Origin: Azospirillaceae bacterium
GTDB lineage: Bacteria > Pseudomonadota > Alphaproteobacteria > Azospirillales > Azospirillaceae
Direction of reading: 5' to 3'
Assembly: GCA_028283825.1 (NCBI GenBank)
Contig: JAPWJW010000001.1
Span: 992,001 to 1,056,000 of the forward strand
Length of the DNA stretch: 64,000 nt
Shown: positions 27,651-34,867 of the stretch, piece after piece
How positions within the stretch are numbered: position 1 is the stretch's first letter
How the letters are laid out: the number at the start of each line of letters is the position of its first letter
The notes under the pieces: generated by a model
Told to the model about the DNA's origin: nothing
What the model saw: only the letters and a program-made list of their open reading frames with translations
Databases searched by the model: none
Position numbers and translations under genes: made by a program

Positions 27651-27780
27651 CAGTGGCATGAGAAGTCTCATGCCACTGTAGGCCCCGACCGGGGGCGCCG
27701 GAAGTTTTCGGGGAACGAAGTGGACTGAAAACTGAGGATAAGCCAAGCGACCGGATGGTCGCGCCCGGCGCCTGAGGGAA
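27651..27780 (+). repeat. Dispersed intergenic palindromic element, copy 4
   Basis: It opens with the hairpin CAGTGGCATGAGA...TCTCATGCCACTG and continues through TAGGCCCCGACCGGGGGCGC and GGGGAACGAAGTGGACTG to CGCCCGGCGCCTGAGGGAA. It lies between the convergent LOG and ALDH genes and is very close to copy 2. Confidence 0.8.
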
Positions 27781-27784
27781 CCGC

Positions 27785-27813
27785 GATAGCGACGCGCTCA
27801 GCGCGTCGCTATC
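27785..27813 (-). terminator. Hairpin whose loop is the ALDH stop codon
   Basis: GATAGCGACGCGC (27785-27797) pairs perfectly with 27801-27813; the three loop bases 27798-27800 are the stop codon of the aldehyde dehydrogenase on the minus strand. It likely forms in the mRNA at the translation end; no T run follows. Confidence 0.6.
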
Positions 27814-29270
27814 CAGAGACTCTTGGTTTCCAGGTGCTCTTCCAGATGGGCACGGCCGTATTCGCGGCCGTAGCCGCTGGCCTTCACACCACCCGACGGC
27901 ATGGCCGGGTCGATGGCGTTGTAGCAGTTGACCCAGACCGATCCCGCCCGCAGGCGCCGGCCCAGGCGGTGCGCCCGGCCGACATCGCGGGTCCACACCC
28001 CGGCGCCCAGGCCGAAGGGCGTGGCGTTGGCGCGGGTCACCACTTCATCCTCGGTGGTGAAGGGCAGGGTGGCCAGGATGGGGCCGAAAATCTCCTCCCG
28101 CACCGCGCGCATGTCGTCGCGGGCGTCCACCAGCACGGTGGGCGGGAAGAAGAAACCCTGGTCCAGGCCGCTGCCGGTCAGGCGGGCGCCGCCGCTGATG
28201 GGCGTGGCGCCGGCCGCGATGGCATCCTCCATGTGGCCGCACACGCGGGCCAGTTGCCGGGCGTTGACCAGGGGGCCCAGGTCGGTTTCCGGATCCATGC
28301 CGTCGCCGATACGCAGGGTGGCGGCGACGCGCGCCACCTGTTCCGCGAACTCCCGATGCACGGCCTGCTCCACGAACAGGCGGGTGCCGGCGCTGCACAC
28401 CTGGCCGGAATTGGCGAAGGCGGCGATGACGGCGGTGCGGGCCGCGGCCTCAAGGTCGGCGTCGGCGAAGACGATGTTGGGCGACTTGCCGCCCAGTTCC
28501 AGTGACAGCCTGGTCAGGTTGGCGCCGGCGGCGGCGGCGATGGTGCGCCCGGTGGCATCGGACCCGGTGAAGGCCAGCTTGTCGAGGCCGGGGTGGCCCG
28601 CCAGGGCGGCCCCAGCCTCGGCACCCAGGCCGGTGACGACGTTGAACACGCCGGGCGGAATGCCGGCTTCCTCCCCCAATCGCGCCAGCATCAGCGGCGC
28701 CAGGGAGGCGTCCTCCGCCGGCTTCAGCACCAGGGTGCAGCCGGTGGCCAGCACGGGCCCCAGCTTCAGGACGGATGCCCACAGCGGGCCGTTCCAGGGG
28801 ATGATGGCGCCGCACACGCCCACCGGCTCGCGCAGGGTGCAGGCGAACATGTCGGGATCGGATGTCTGGGCGGTCAGCCCCTCGATCCCCCGGCTCATGC
28901 CGGCGTAATAACGCAGCAGGTCGACCAGCAGGCCCACGCTGCCGCGCGTGTGGCGGATGGGCGACCCCATTTCCAAGGTGTCGATGCGGGCGAAATCCTC
29001 CGCATCCCGTTCCAGCAGGTCGGCCAGGCGCAGCAGCAGGCGCTGCCGGTCGGACGGCGAGAAGCGGGGCCAGGCCCCATCCTCGAACGCCGTGCGCGCC
29101 GCCGTGACGGCCGCGTCCACGTCCATTGCCGTGCCGCGCGCGATGGTGGCCAGCAGTTGGCCGTTGGCGGGGTTACGCGTCTCGAACGTCTGGCCGTCGC
29201 TGGCATCGCGCCAGCGGCCGCCGATGAACAGGCCCTTGGGCCGGCCGTCCAGGAAGGGATGCAGGCTCAT
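27798..29270 (-). CDS. NAD(P)-dependent aldehyde dehydrogenase
   Basis: A 490-residue ALDH-superfamily enzyme. The catalytic Cys is in NSGQVCSAGTRLFVE and the general-base Glu in SLELGGKSPNIVFAD. The cofactor region IIPWNGPLWAS is present, and the C-terminal YGREYGRAHLEEHLETKSLW is typical. It resembles betaine- or gamma-glutamyl-aminobutyraldehyde-type enzymes. Its ATG at 29270 overlaps the DUF3830 stop (ATGA). It is the last gene of a minus-strand run MetC-like, DUF3830, ALDH and would oxidise an aldehyde intermediate to the acid. Confidence 0.92.
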   Translation of the reverse strand: MSLHPFLDGRPKGLFIGGRWRDASDGQTFETRNPANGQLLATIARGTAMDVDAAVTAARTAFEDGAWPRFSPSDRQRLLLRLADLLERDAEDFARIDTLEMGSPIRHTRGSVGLLVDLLRYYAGMSRGIEGLTAQTSDPDMFACTLREPVGVCGAIIPWNGPLWASVLKLGPVLATGCTLVLKPAEDASLAPLMLARLGEEAGIPPGVFNVVTGLGAEAGAALAGHPGLDKLAFTGSDATGRTIAAAAGANLTRLSLELGGKSPNIVFADADLEAAARTAVIAAFANSGQVCSAGTRLFVEQAVHREFAEQVARVAATLRIGDGMDPETDLGPLVNARQLARVCGHMEDAIAAGATPISGGARLTGSGLDQGFFFPPTVLVDARDDMRAVREEIFGPILATLPFTTEDEVVTRANATPFGLGAGVWTRDVGRAHRLGRRLRAGSVWVNCYNAIDPAMPSGGVKASGYGREYGRAHLEEHLETKSLWIATR

Positions 29271-29683
29271 GCGCGGACCTTGAAGGCGATGGGCTGCGCC
29301 CCTTCCCACAGCACGGTGCGGCCCAGGACGGGCAGCTGTTCCAGCCCGTCGATGATGGTCAGGAAGTGGTTGCCGGCCAGGGGCCCCAGCCTGCTGGCGA
29401 AGGCGACACCGCCATAGGCCAGCAGGATTTCTGTCTCGCTGAACCCGCCGGGATAGAAGATGAACTGCCCGGGTGCGGGGTGGCGGGTGGCGTTCTCCCA
29501 CGGCAGGTCATAGGGATTGTCGCCCATGGGGATCCAGCAGCCTTCGCCACTCCACCGCACGTGGATCAGCTTTTCCTCGTAAGGCAGCATGGTCAGGAAG
29601 CGGGCGCAGGTGACGGGCGCCAGTTTCTCCTCCAGCTTCGCGGTGAAGCGGTGGCCGCCGGCGGTGATGTCGATCAGGGTCAT
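29267..29683 (-). CDS. DUF3830 family protein (cyclophilin-like fold)
   Basis: A 138-residue protein recognised as DUF3830 by ITAGGHRFTAKLEEKLAP, ARFLTMLPYEEKLIHVRWSG, a WIPMGD segment and FIFYPGGFSETEILLAYGG. The family has a cyclophilin-like barrel and no proven function, but members often lie in catabolic gene clusters with amidases, hydantoinases or racemases. ATG at 29683 sits 14 bp after the MetC-like stop, and the end overlaps the ALDH start by four bases. Confidence 0.8.
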   Translation of the reverse strand: MTLIDITAGGHRFTAKLEEKLAPVTCARFLTMLPYEEKLIHVRWSGEGCWIPMGDNPYDLPWENATRHPAPGQFIFYPGGFSETEILLAYGGVAFASRLGPLAGNHFLTIIDGLEQLPVLGRTVLWEGAQPIAFKVRA

Positions 29684-29697
29684 GGGCTTATCCTCAG

Positions 29698-30894
29698 TCA
29701 GCGTGCGGCGGCCAGACGATTGAACCCGCGCTCCAGGTCGGCGATCAGGTCGGCCGGATCCTCCAGCCCGACATGCAGGCGCAGGGACGGGCCGGGCGCC
29801 TCCCACGTCACGGCGGAGCGCAGGTCGGACGGGTATGTCGGCACCACCAGGCTTTCATAACCGCCCCAGCTGTAGCCCAGCTTGAACAGGTCCATATGGT
29901 CCAGCATGGCGGCGAACTGCGCATCGGTGCAGGCGTTCAGCACCACGCCGAACAGGCCCGACGCGCCGTCATAGTCGCGCTTCCAGATGGCGTGGCCGGG
30001 GTCGTCGGGCAGGGCCGGGTACATGACCCGCGCCACCTCGGGCCGCTGTTGCAGCCATTGGGCGACGTGCAGGGCGGATTCCTGGTGGCGTTTCATGCGC
30101 AGGCCCAGGGTGCGCAGGCCGCGCAGGGCCATGTAGACGTCGTCCGGCCCGCCACAATAGCCGGAACCCGAGGCGGTTTTCTTCACGGGGATGAACGCCT
30201 CCTCCGTGCAGACGGCGATGCCCAGCATCAGGTCGGAATGGCCGGAGATGTACTTGGTGGCGGCGTTGACCGACACGTCCACGCCGTGTTCCAGCGGCCG
30301 GAAGCACACGGGTGAGGCCCAGGTGTTATCCATGATGGTCTTGACGCCACGCGCCCGGCACAACTTGGTGATGGCCGGCACGTCCGTCATCTCGAACGTC
30401 AGGGAACCGGGGGATTCCAGGTAGACCACCTTGGTGTTGGGCTGGAACAGCGCTTCGATGCCCGCACCGATGGTGGGGCGGTAATAGGTGATCTCCACCC
30501 CGAACTTGCGCAGGAAATCCTCACAGAAGGCGCGCGCGGGCCCGTACAGGCTGTCGACGATCAGCAGATGGTCGCCCGCCGACAGGAAGGCGGTCAGCGA
30601 CGCGCAGATGGCGCCCAGCCCGCAGGAGGTGGTGACGGCGCGGTAGCCGCCCTCCAGCAGGGTCACCGCATCCTCGAACGCGCGGGTGGTTTCGGTCCCC
30701 TCGCGCCCGTAGGTGAAGCCGACATAGGCGCCGGACGCCCGGTCCCGCCGGGTTTCCAGCAGCGCCTCGACACTGTCGAACAAAACGGTGGAGCAATGGT
30801 AGACGGGCGGATTGACCACGCCGTGATTGGCCTTCGGGTCGCGCCCCGCGTGCAGGATCTGCGTGTCCCGCCGAAAGCCGGTCAAATCGGTCAT
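29698..30894 (-). CDS. PLP-dependent Cys/Met-metabolism enzyme (cystathionine beta-lyase-like)
   Basis: A 398-residue fold-type I PLP enzyme of the cystathionine beta/gamma-lyase family. The PLP lysine is in NAATKYISGHSDLM, the phosphate-binding segment is TTSCGLGAI, the Asp that pairs with PLP nitrogen is in MDNTWASPVCF, and YGREGTETTRAFE is the N-terminal signature. It resembles MetC. The start at 30894 follows a strong AAGGAGG. It leads an operon with DUF3830 and ALDH, unusual for a housekeeping MetC. This suggests beta-elimination of a sulfur-containing or other amino-acid conjugate in the same pathway; that is inference. Confidence 0.88.
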   Translation of the reverse strand: MTDLTGFRRDTQILHAGRDPKANHGVVNPPVYHCSTVLFDSVEALLETRRDRASGAYVGFTYGREGTETTRAFEDAVTLLEGGYRAVTTSCGLGAICASLTAFLSAGDHLLIVDSLYGPARAFCEDFLRKFGVEITYYRPTIGAGIEALFQPNTKVVYLESPGSLTFEMTDVPAITKLCRARGVKTIMDNTWASPVCFRPLEHGVDVSVNAATKYISGHSDLMLGIAVCTEEAFIPVKKTASGSGYCGGPDDVYMALRGLRTLGLRMKRHQESALHVAQWLQQRPEVARVMYPALPDDPGHAIWKRDYDGASGLFGVVLNACTDAQFAAMLDHMDLFKLGYSWGGYESLVVPTYPSDLRSAVTWEAPGPSLRLHVGLEDPADLIADLERGFNRLAAAR

Positions 30895-30919
30895 CTTCTT
30901 AGGCCTCCTTAATTCGCGT

Positions 30920-31076
30920 GGCCTTCGATCTTGATCGATCAAAGGCCCCCTAAAGCGCCGGGCGCCGGCATCCGCCGGCTTGGGCTTCCTCGATTTCCAG
31001 GTTCGCCTTCGGCTCCCCGGAAATCTCCGGCGGACGCGGTCGCGTCCTACGGGGGCATGAGGCTTCGCCTCTTGTC
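30920..31076 (-). repeat. Dispersed intergenic palindromic element, copy 5 (with extra hairpin)
   Basis: A hairpin GGCCTTCGATC...GATCAAAGGCC (30920-30947) leads into CCCTAAAGCGCCGGGCGCC and the reverse-oriented element, ending with GCGGTCGCGTCCTACGGGGG and a decayed GCATGAGG hairpin. It lies between the SDR stop and the MetC-like start on the minus strand, so it would sit in the leader of the second gene if they are co-transcribed. Confidence 0.75.
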
Positions 31077-31080
31077 CCTG

Positions 31081-31863
31081 CTAAATCACCATGCCGGCAT
31101 CGACCACGATGTCCTGGCCCGTCATCATACGGCCGCCCGGGCCCAGCAAATGCAGCATGGCCGCGGCGACATCGTCCTCGCTCACCAGCCGGCCCAGGGC
31201 CGTGCCGGTGGTGAAGCGCTTCAGTGGCGCGTCCTCCGGCTCGCCATTCGCTTCGGCCGATTGGCGGAACAGGCGGCGCAGGCGCTCGCCATCCACCCCG
31301 CCGGGGGAGATCATGTTGACGGTGACGCCGTGCGGGGCGGCGTCCAGGGCGGCGGACCGCACCAAGCCGCGCAACGCCCATTTGGAGGACGCGTAGACGG
31401 AAAAGCCCGCCACGCCCTTGTGGCCGTAGGTGCCGCCGATGACGATCACCCGGCCGCCGCCGCGCGCCACCATGCCGGGCAGGGTGGCCGTCATGCCGTT
31501 GATCACGCCCAGCACGTTGGTGTCGAAGCAATGGCGGTAGGTCTCGGCCCCCATCTGCCAGAGGGGCGCCTTGGGGGAACTGACGCCGGCGGCGCAGAGG
31601 GTGATGTCCAGCGGGCCGAGATGGGCCTCGGCTTCAGCGGCGGCGGCGCGCATGGCCGCCTCATCCGTCACGTCGGCGCTGATGGCGCGGGCCGTGCCGC
31701 CGAGGGCTTGCAAAGTTTCGACCGCTGCGGCGCCCGCCTGCGGATCGCGGCCAATGACGGCGACGGCGCAGCCGGCCCCCACCAGGGTGCGCGCCAGCGT
31801 CAGGCCCAATCCCCGGGTTCCCCCGGTGACCAAAGCGACCTTGCCCGTTAAAGCCCGTTCCAT
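31081..31863 (-). CDS. Short-chain dehydrogenase/reductase (SDR)
   Basis: A 260-residue classical SDR with cofactor motif VTGGTRGLGLTLA, CAAGVSS in place of the NAG motif, the catalytic Ser near VIGGTYG and Tyr-Lys in YASSKWALRG, and a C-terminal GQDIVVDAGMVI. ATG at 31863 gives a normal length. It is a likely paralogue of the SDRs at 22870 and 39794. It faces the ferredoxin-reductase gene across a 245-bp divergent region that carries an inverted repeat. Confidence 0.88.
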   Translation of the reverse strand: MERALTGKVALVTGGTRGLGLTLARTLVGAGCAVAVIGRDPQAGAAAVETLQALGGTARAISADVTDEAAMRAAAAEAEAHLGPLDITLCAAGVSSPKAPLWQMGAETYRHCFDTNVLGVINGMTATLPGMVARGGGRVIVIGGTYGHKGVAGFSVYASSKWALRGLVRSAALDAAPHGVTVNMISPGGVDGERLRRLFRQSAEANGEPEDAPLKRFTTGTALGRLVSEDDVAAAMLHLLGPGGRMMTGQDIVVDAGMVI

Positions 31864-31894
31864 GCGTCCGACCCGACTGCCCTGTTTCCTTGAG

Positions 31895-31935
31895 ATGATC
31901 ACTAAAGCGCATGCGGGCCTGCCGAAAGTGATCAT
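31895..31935. promoter_or_regulatory. Operator-like inverted repeat in the SDR/ferredoxin-reductase gap
   Basis: ATGATCACT at 31895-31903 is an exact inverted match of AGTGATCAT at 31927-31935, spaced 32 bp centre to centre (about three helix turns). It lies 32 bp before the SDR start and in front of the divergent reductase gene. A dimeric regulator could bind it; the LysR gene at 38646 is the only dedicated regulator nearby. Confidence 0.5.
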
Positions 31936-31996
31936 TTGGCCACGGCGGCGGTAGAAAAAAGCACCGCTTGGGCCCCTTGCGTTGCCGTAATCATCA
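31927..31996 (+). promoter_or_regulatory. Duplicated 70-bp upstream element, copy A
   Basis: It matches 33714-33783 at about 57 of 70 positions without gaps. Shared blocks include AGTGA, GGCCACGGCG, AAAAAGCACCGCTT and GTTGCCGTAATCATCA. It ends 112 bp before the ferredoxin-reductase start. Such conservation outside genes points to a common promoter or regulator site for the two transcription units. Confidence 0.65.
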
Positions 31997-32108
31997 ACAG
32001 CGCCGTCCTTCGGGGCCACCGGAGGGGCGCCACGCGAGAGATTTTGAATGAGCCGACGCGGCGCGGGCGCCATCCGCCCGCGACGTCCGGCCGCGCCATG
32101 GGGGCGAC

Positions 32109-33344
32109 ATGCATTACGACATTTTGATCGTCGGCTCGGGCCACGGCGGCGCCCAGGCGGCCATCACCCTGCGCCAACGCGGCTACACCGGCAGCATCGC
32201 CATCATCGGGGATGAGCCGGATTTGCCCTATGAGCGGCCACCCCTGTCCAAGGACTATTTGTCCGGCGCCAAGCCGTTCGAGCGCATCCTGATCCGCCCG
32301 CCCGCCTTCTGGGAGACGCGCGACATCACCCTGCTGCGCGGCCGGCGGGTGGTGGTGGTGGACCCGGTCGCCCATGCCGTGACCACGGGCGACGGCGCCG
32401 TCGTCGGCTACGGCCAGTTGATCTGGGCGGCCGGCGGCCATGCCCGGCGGCTGGACTGCGCTGGTGGTGGCCTAGCCGGCATCCACACCGTGCGCACCCG
32501 CGCCGATGCCGACGCCATGCGGGCCGAACTGCCGGCGGTGGAGCAGGCGGTGGTGATCGGCGGCGGTTATGTCGGGCTGGAGGCGGCGGCCGTGCTGCGC
32601 GCCGCCGGCAAACGCGTCGTGCTGCTGGAACAGCAGGATCGTGTATTGGCCCGCGTGGCCGGGGAAACGCTGTCCCGCTTCTATGAGGGCGAACACCGGG
32701 CCCAGGGCGTGGACATGCGCCTGGGCGCCCGGGTCGATGGTTTCATTGGCGACGGCCGGTCGGTCACTGGGGTGCGCCTGGCCGATGGTGAATTGATCCC
32801 GGCGCAGATGGTGGTGGTGGGCATCGGCCTGGTGCCGGCGGTGGCACCGCTGCTGGCCGCGGGCGCGATGGGTGGTGATGGGGTGATGGTCGATGCCCAT
32901 GGCCGCACCTCGCTGCCCGACATCCACGCCATCGGCGACTGCGCCCTGCACCCCAACGCTTACGCCGGGGGCCGGCATATCCGCCTGGAGTCCGTGCAGA
33001 ACGCCACCGACATGGCGGTCACCGTGGCCAAGGCCCTGACCGGGGCGGCGGAGCCTTATCGGGCTGTGCCGTGGTTCTGGTCCAACCAGTATGACCTCAG
33101 GCTTCAGACGGTGGGCCTGTCGGCTGGCCATGACGCCGCCGTCCTGCGGGGCGACCCGGCGGCGCGGTCCTTCGCCATCGTCTATTTCCGCGCCGGCCGG
33201 GTGGTGGCGCTGGATTGCGTCAACGCCACCCGCGACTACACCCAGGGCCGTGCCTTGGTGGAGGCGGGTTGGCACGGCGATCCCGCCCTGGTCGCCGACA
33301 CCACCGTGCCGCTGAAGGACCTGGCGGCCCGATCATCTCATTAA
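32109..33344 (+). CDS. FAD-dependent ferredoxin reductase
   Basis: A 411-residue NAD(P)H-ferredoxin reductase of the putidaredoxin-reductase type. It has two Rossmann motifs (LIVGSGHGGAQAA at the N-terminus for FAD and VIGGGYVGLEAAAVL in the middle for NAD(P)H), the YERPPLSKDYL segment, and the FAD-contact HAIGDCALHP near residue 280. The C-terminal domain is complete. With the ferredoxin 10 bp downstream it forms an electron-transfer pair that could serve the Rieske oxygenase at 25411. The 70-bp upstream element is shared with the 2OG-oxygenase gene. Confidence 0.92.
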   Translation: MHYDILIVGSGHGGAQAAITLRQRGYTGSIAIIGDEPDLPYERPPLSKDYLSGAKPFERILIRPPAFWETRDITLLRGRRVVVVDPVAHAVTTGDGAVVGYGQLIWAAGGHARRLDCAGGGLAGIHTVRTRADADAMRAELPAVEQAVVIGGGYVGLEAAAVLRAAGKRVVLLEQQDRVLARVAGETLSRFYEGEHRAQGVDMRLGARVDGFIGDGRSVTGVRLADGELIPAQMVVVGIGLVPAVAPLLAAGAMGGDGVMVDAHGRTSLPDIHAIGDCALHPNAYAGGRHIRLESVQNATDMAVTVAKALTGAAEPYRAVPWFWSNQYDLRLQTVGLSAGHDAAVLRGDPAARSFAIVYFRAGRVVALDCVNATRDYTQGRALVEAGWHGDPALVADTTVPLKDLAARSSH

Positions 33345-33354
33345 GGATAAAAGC

Positions 33355-33657
33355 ATGCCGATCATCACCGTTGTCACCCGGGACGGCACCGGCCGCGCCG
33401 TCGACATGGAAGTGGGCGCCACCCTGATGGAGGGCCTGCGCGACCATGGCTTCGATGAGGTGCTGGCCATGTGCGGCGGCTGCTGTTCCTGCGCCACCTG
33501 CCACGTCTATGTGGAGCCGGCGTCGCCGCCGTTGGAGGACGAGGACGATTTGTTGGCCGGGGCCGCCCACCGCCGCGACAATTCCCGGCTGTCCTGCCAG
33601 ATCATCTTGAGCGCCGATCATGACGGCCTGCGGGTGGCGATCCCGCCGGAGGATTAA
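33355..33657 (+). CDS. [2Fe-2S] ferredoxin (adrenodoxin type)
   Basis: A 100-residue ferredoxin. The cluster ligands are in MCGGCCSCATCHVYV (C-x5-C-x2-C pattern, with an extra Cys) and a fourth Cys in SCQIILS near the C-terminus. The type normally partners FAD reductases like the one directly upstream. It would pass electrons to an oxygenase, most plausibly the Rieske enzyme encoded about 7 kb away. An AAGGATAA ribosome site precedes the start. Confidence 0.92.
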   Translation: MPIITVVTRDGTGRAVDMEVGATLMEGLRDHGFDEVLAMCGGCCSCATCHVYVEPASPPLEDEDDLLAGAAHRRDNSRLSCQIILSADHDGLRVAIPPED

Positions 33658-33713
33658 GCCGCGCTGTAGCGTCACCACCCACGACAACCCTGGCGGGATG
33701 GTGGTGCGGATAC

Positions 33714-33783
33714 AGTGAACATTCGGCCACGGCGTTGTCCGGAAAAAGCACCGCTTAGGCCTTTGGTGTTGCCGTAATCATCA
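33714..33783 (+). promoter_or_regulatory. Duplicated 70-bp upstream element, copy B
   Basis: The second copy of the element at 31927-31996, here ending 76 bp before the 2OG-oxygenase start, in the 202-bp gap after the ferredoxin gene. It probably marks the promoter of the oxygenase-HyuA-HyuB operon. Confidence 0.65.
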
Positions 33784-33859
33784 TGGGGAACCGGTCACCT
33801 GCCTTCGGGACGTGATGTGGCTGGACAGGGTTGGCAGACAAAAAGTCACGGAGATTGGA

Positions 33860-34867
33860 ATGAGCAGAAGCGAACGAAGCGCGGACGACATCGCCGCCGC
33901 CAGCGCCATTTCCCTGGATGAAGTACCCTTGATCGACTTCGCGCCCTTCCTGACGGGCGATGCCCAGGCGCGCCGCGATGTCGCCGCCCAGATCGCCCAT
34001 GCGTGCGAGGAGATCGGCTTCTTCTACCTGTCGGGCCATGGCGTGCCGCAGGCGACCATCGACGCCATCTTCGGCCAGGCCGACGCCTTCTTCTCGCTGG
34101 ACAAGGCGGACCGCCGTGGCGCCATGGCCACGCCGGAATGGTACCGGGGCTGGATCCCGGCGCCGGAGGCGCAGCCCCTGTCACGCAATACCCGCATGTT
34201 CGAACAATACCGCCTGCAGCATGAATGGCCGGCCGACCCGCGTGACATGCAGCACGCCGACATCTTCGACAAGCTGAACCGCTGGCCCCAGGGCATGCCG
34301 GCCTTCAAGAACGCGGCCGACGCCTACCTGGCCGCCATGCTGTCCTTCTCGCGCGAACTGCTGCGCGCTTTCGCCCTGGGTCTGGGCGTGGCGGAGGACC
34401 GGTTCGACGATTGTTTCCACCAGCCGGCCTCGCAACTGAGCCTGAACTATTATCCCAAGTTGCCGATGGACGCGCAGGATGAGGTGTCCAACATGGTGGC
34501 CCACACGGATGAGGGGCCATTCACCGTGCTGGCGCAGCAGGGCGTGGGCGGGCTGGAGGTGAAACGCCGCGACGGCGTGTGGATCCAGGCCCCGCCGGTG
34601 CATGGCGCCTTCACCATCAATGTCGGCGACATGATGATGTGGTGGTCCAACGGCCGCTTCCTGTCCAACTATCACCGCGTCCGCAACCGGGGCGGGGCGC
34701 GGCGCTTCTCCGTGCCTTATTTCGCCAATCCCGACCGCGACGTGGTGGTGGCGCCGCTGCCGGAACTGGTGGCCGGCGCGCCGAAATACGCCCCCGTCCG
34801 CGTCGCCGACCATCTGGCCCGTTTCTATTCCACGCTCTCCAAGAATCCCCATGACATCTACAACTGA
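33860..34867 (+). CDS. 2-oxoglutarate/Fe(II) oxygenase, isopenicillin-N-synthase family
   Basis: A 335-residue non-haem iron oxygenase. The N-terminal DIOX_N domain shows VPLIDFAPFL and IGFFYLSGHGVP. The iron ligands are His and Asp in MVAHTDEGPFTVL and a later His in SNYHRVRNRGGARR, with the Arg for 2-oxoglutarate shortly after. ATG at 33860 follows GGAGATTG. It is the first gene of an operon with HyuA (17-bp overlap) and HyuB. It would hydroxylate or desaturate the substrate before hydrolysis. Confidence 0.9.
   Translation: MSRSERSADDIAAASAISLDEVPLIDFAPFLTGDAQARRDVAAQIAHACEEIGFFYLSGHGVPQATIDAIFGQADAFFSLDKADRRGAMATPEWYRGWIPAPEAQPLSRNTRMFEQYRLQHEWPADPRDMQHADIFDKLNRWPQGMPAFKNAADAYLAAMLSFSRELLRAFALGLGVAEDRFDDCFHQPASQLSLNYYPKLPMDAQDEVSNMVAHTDEGPFTVLAQQGVGGLEVKRRDGVWIQAPPVHGAFTINVGDMMMWWSNGRFLSNYHRVRNRGGARRFSVPYFANPDRDVVVAPLPELVAGAPKYAPVRVADHLARFYSTLSKNPHDIYN

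Noticed and set aside
29698-30894. Housekeeping metC
   Set aside because: The family match is good, but the gene heads an operon with DUF3830 and an aldehyde dehydrogenase, so I left the symbol empty.
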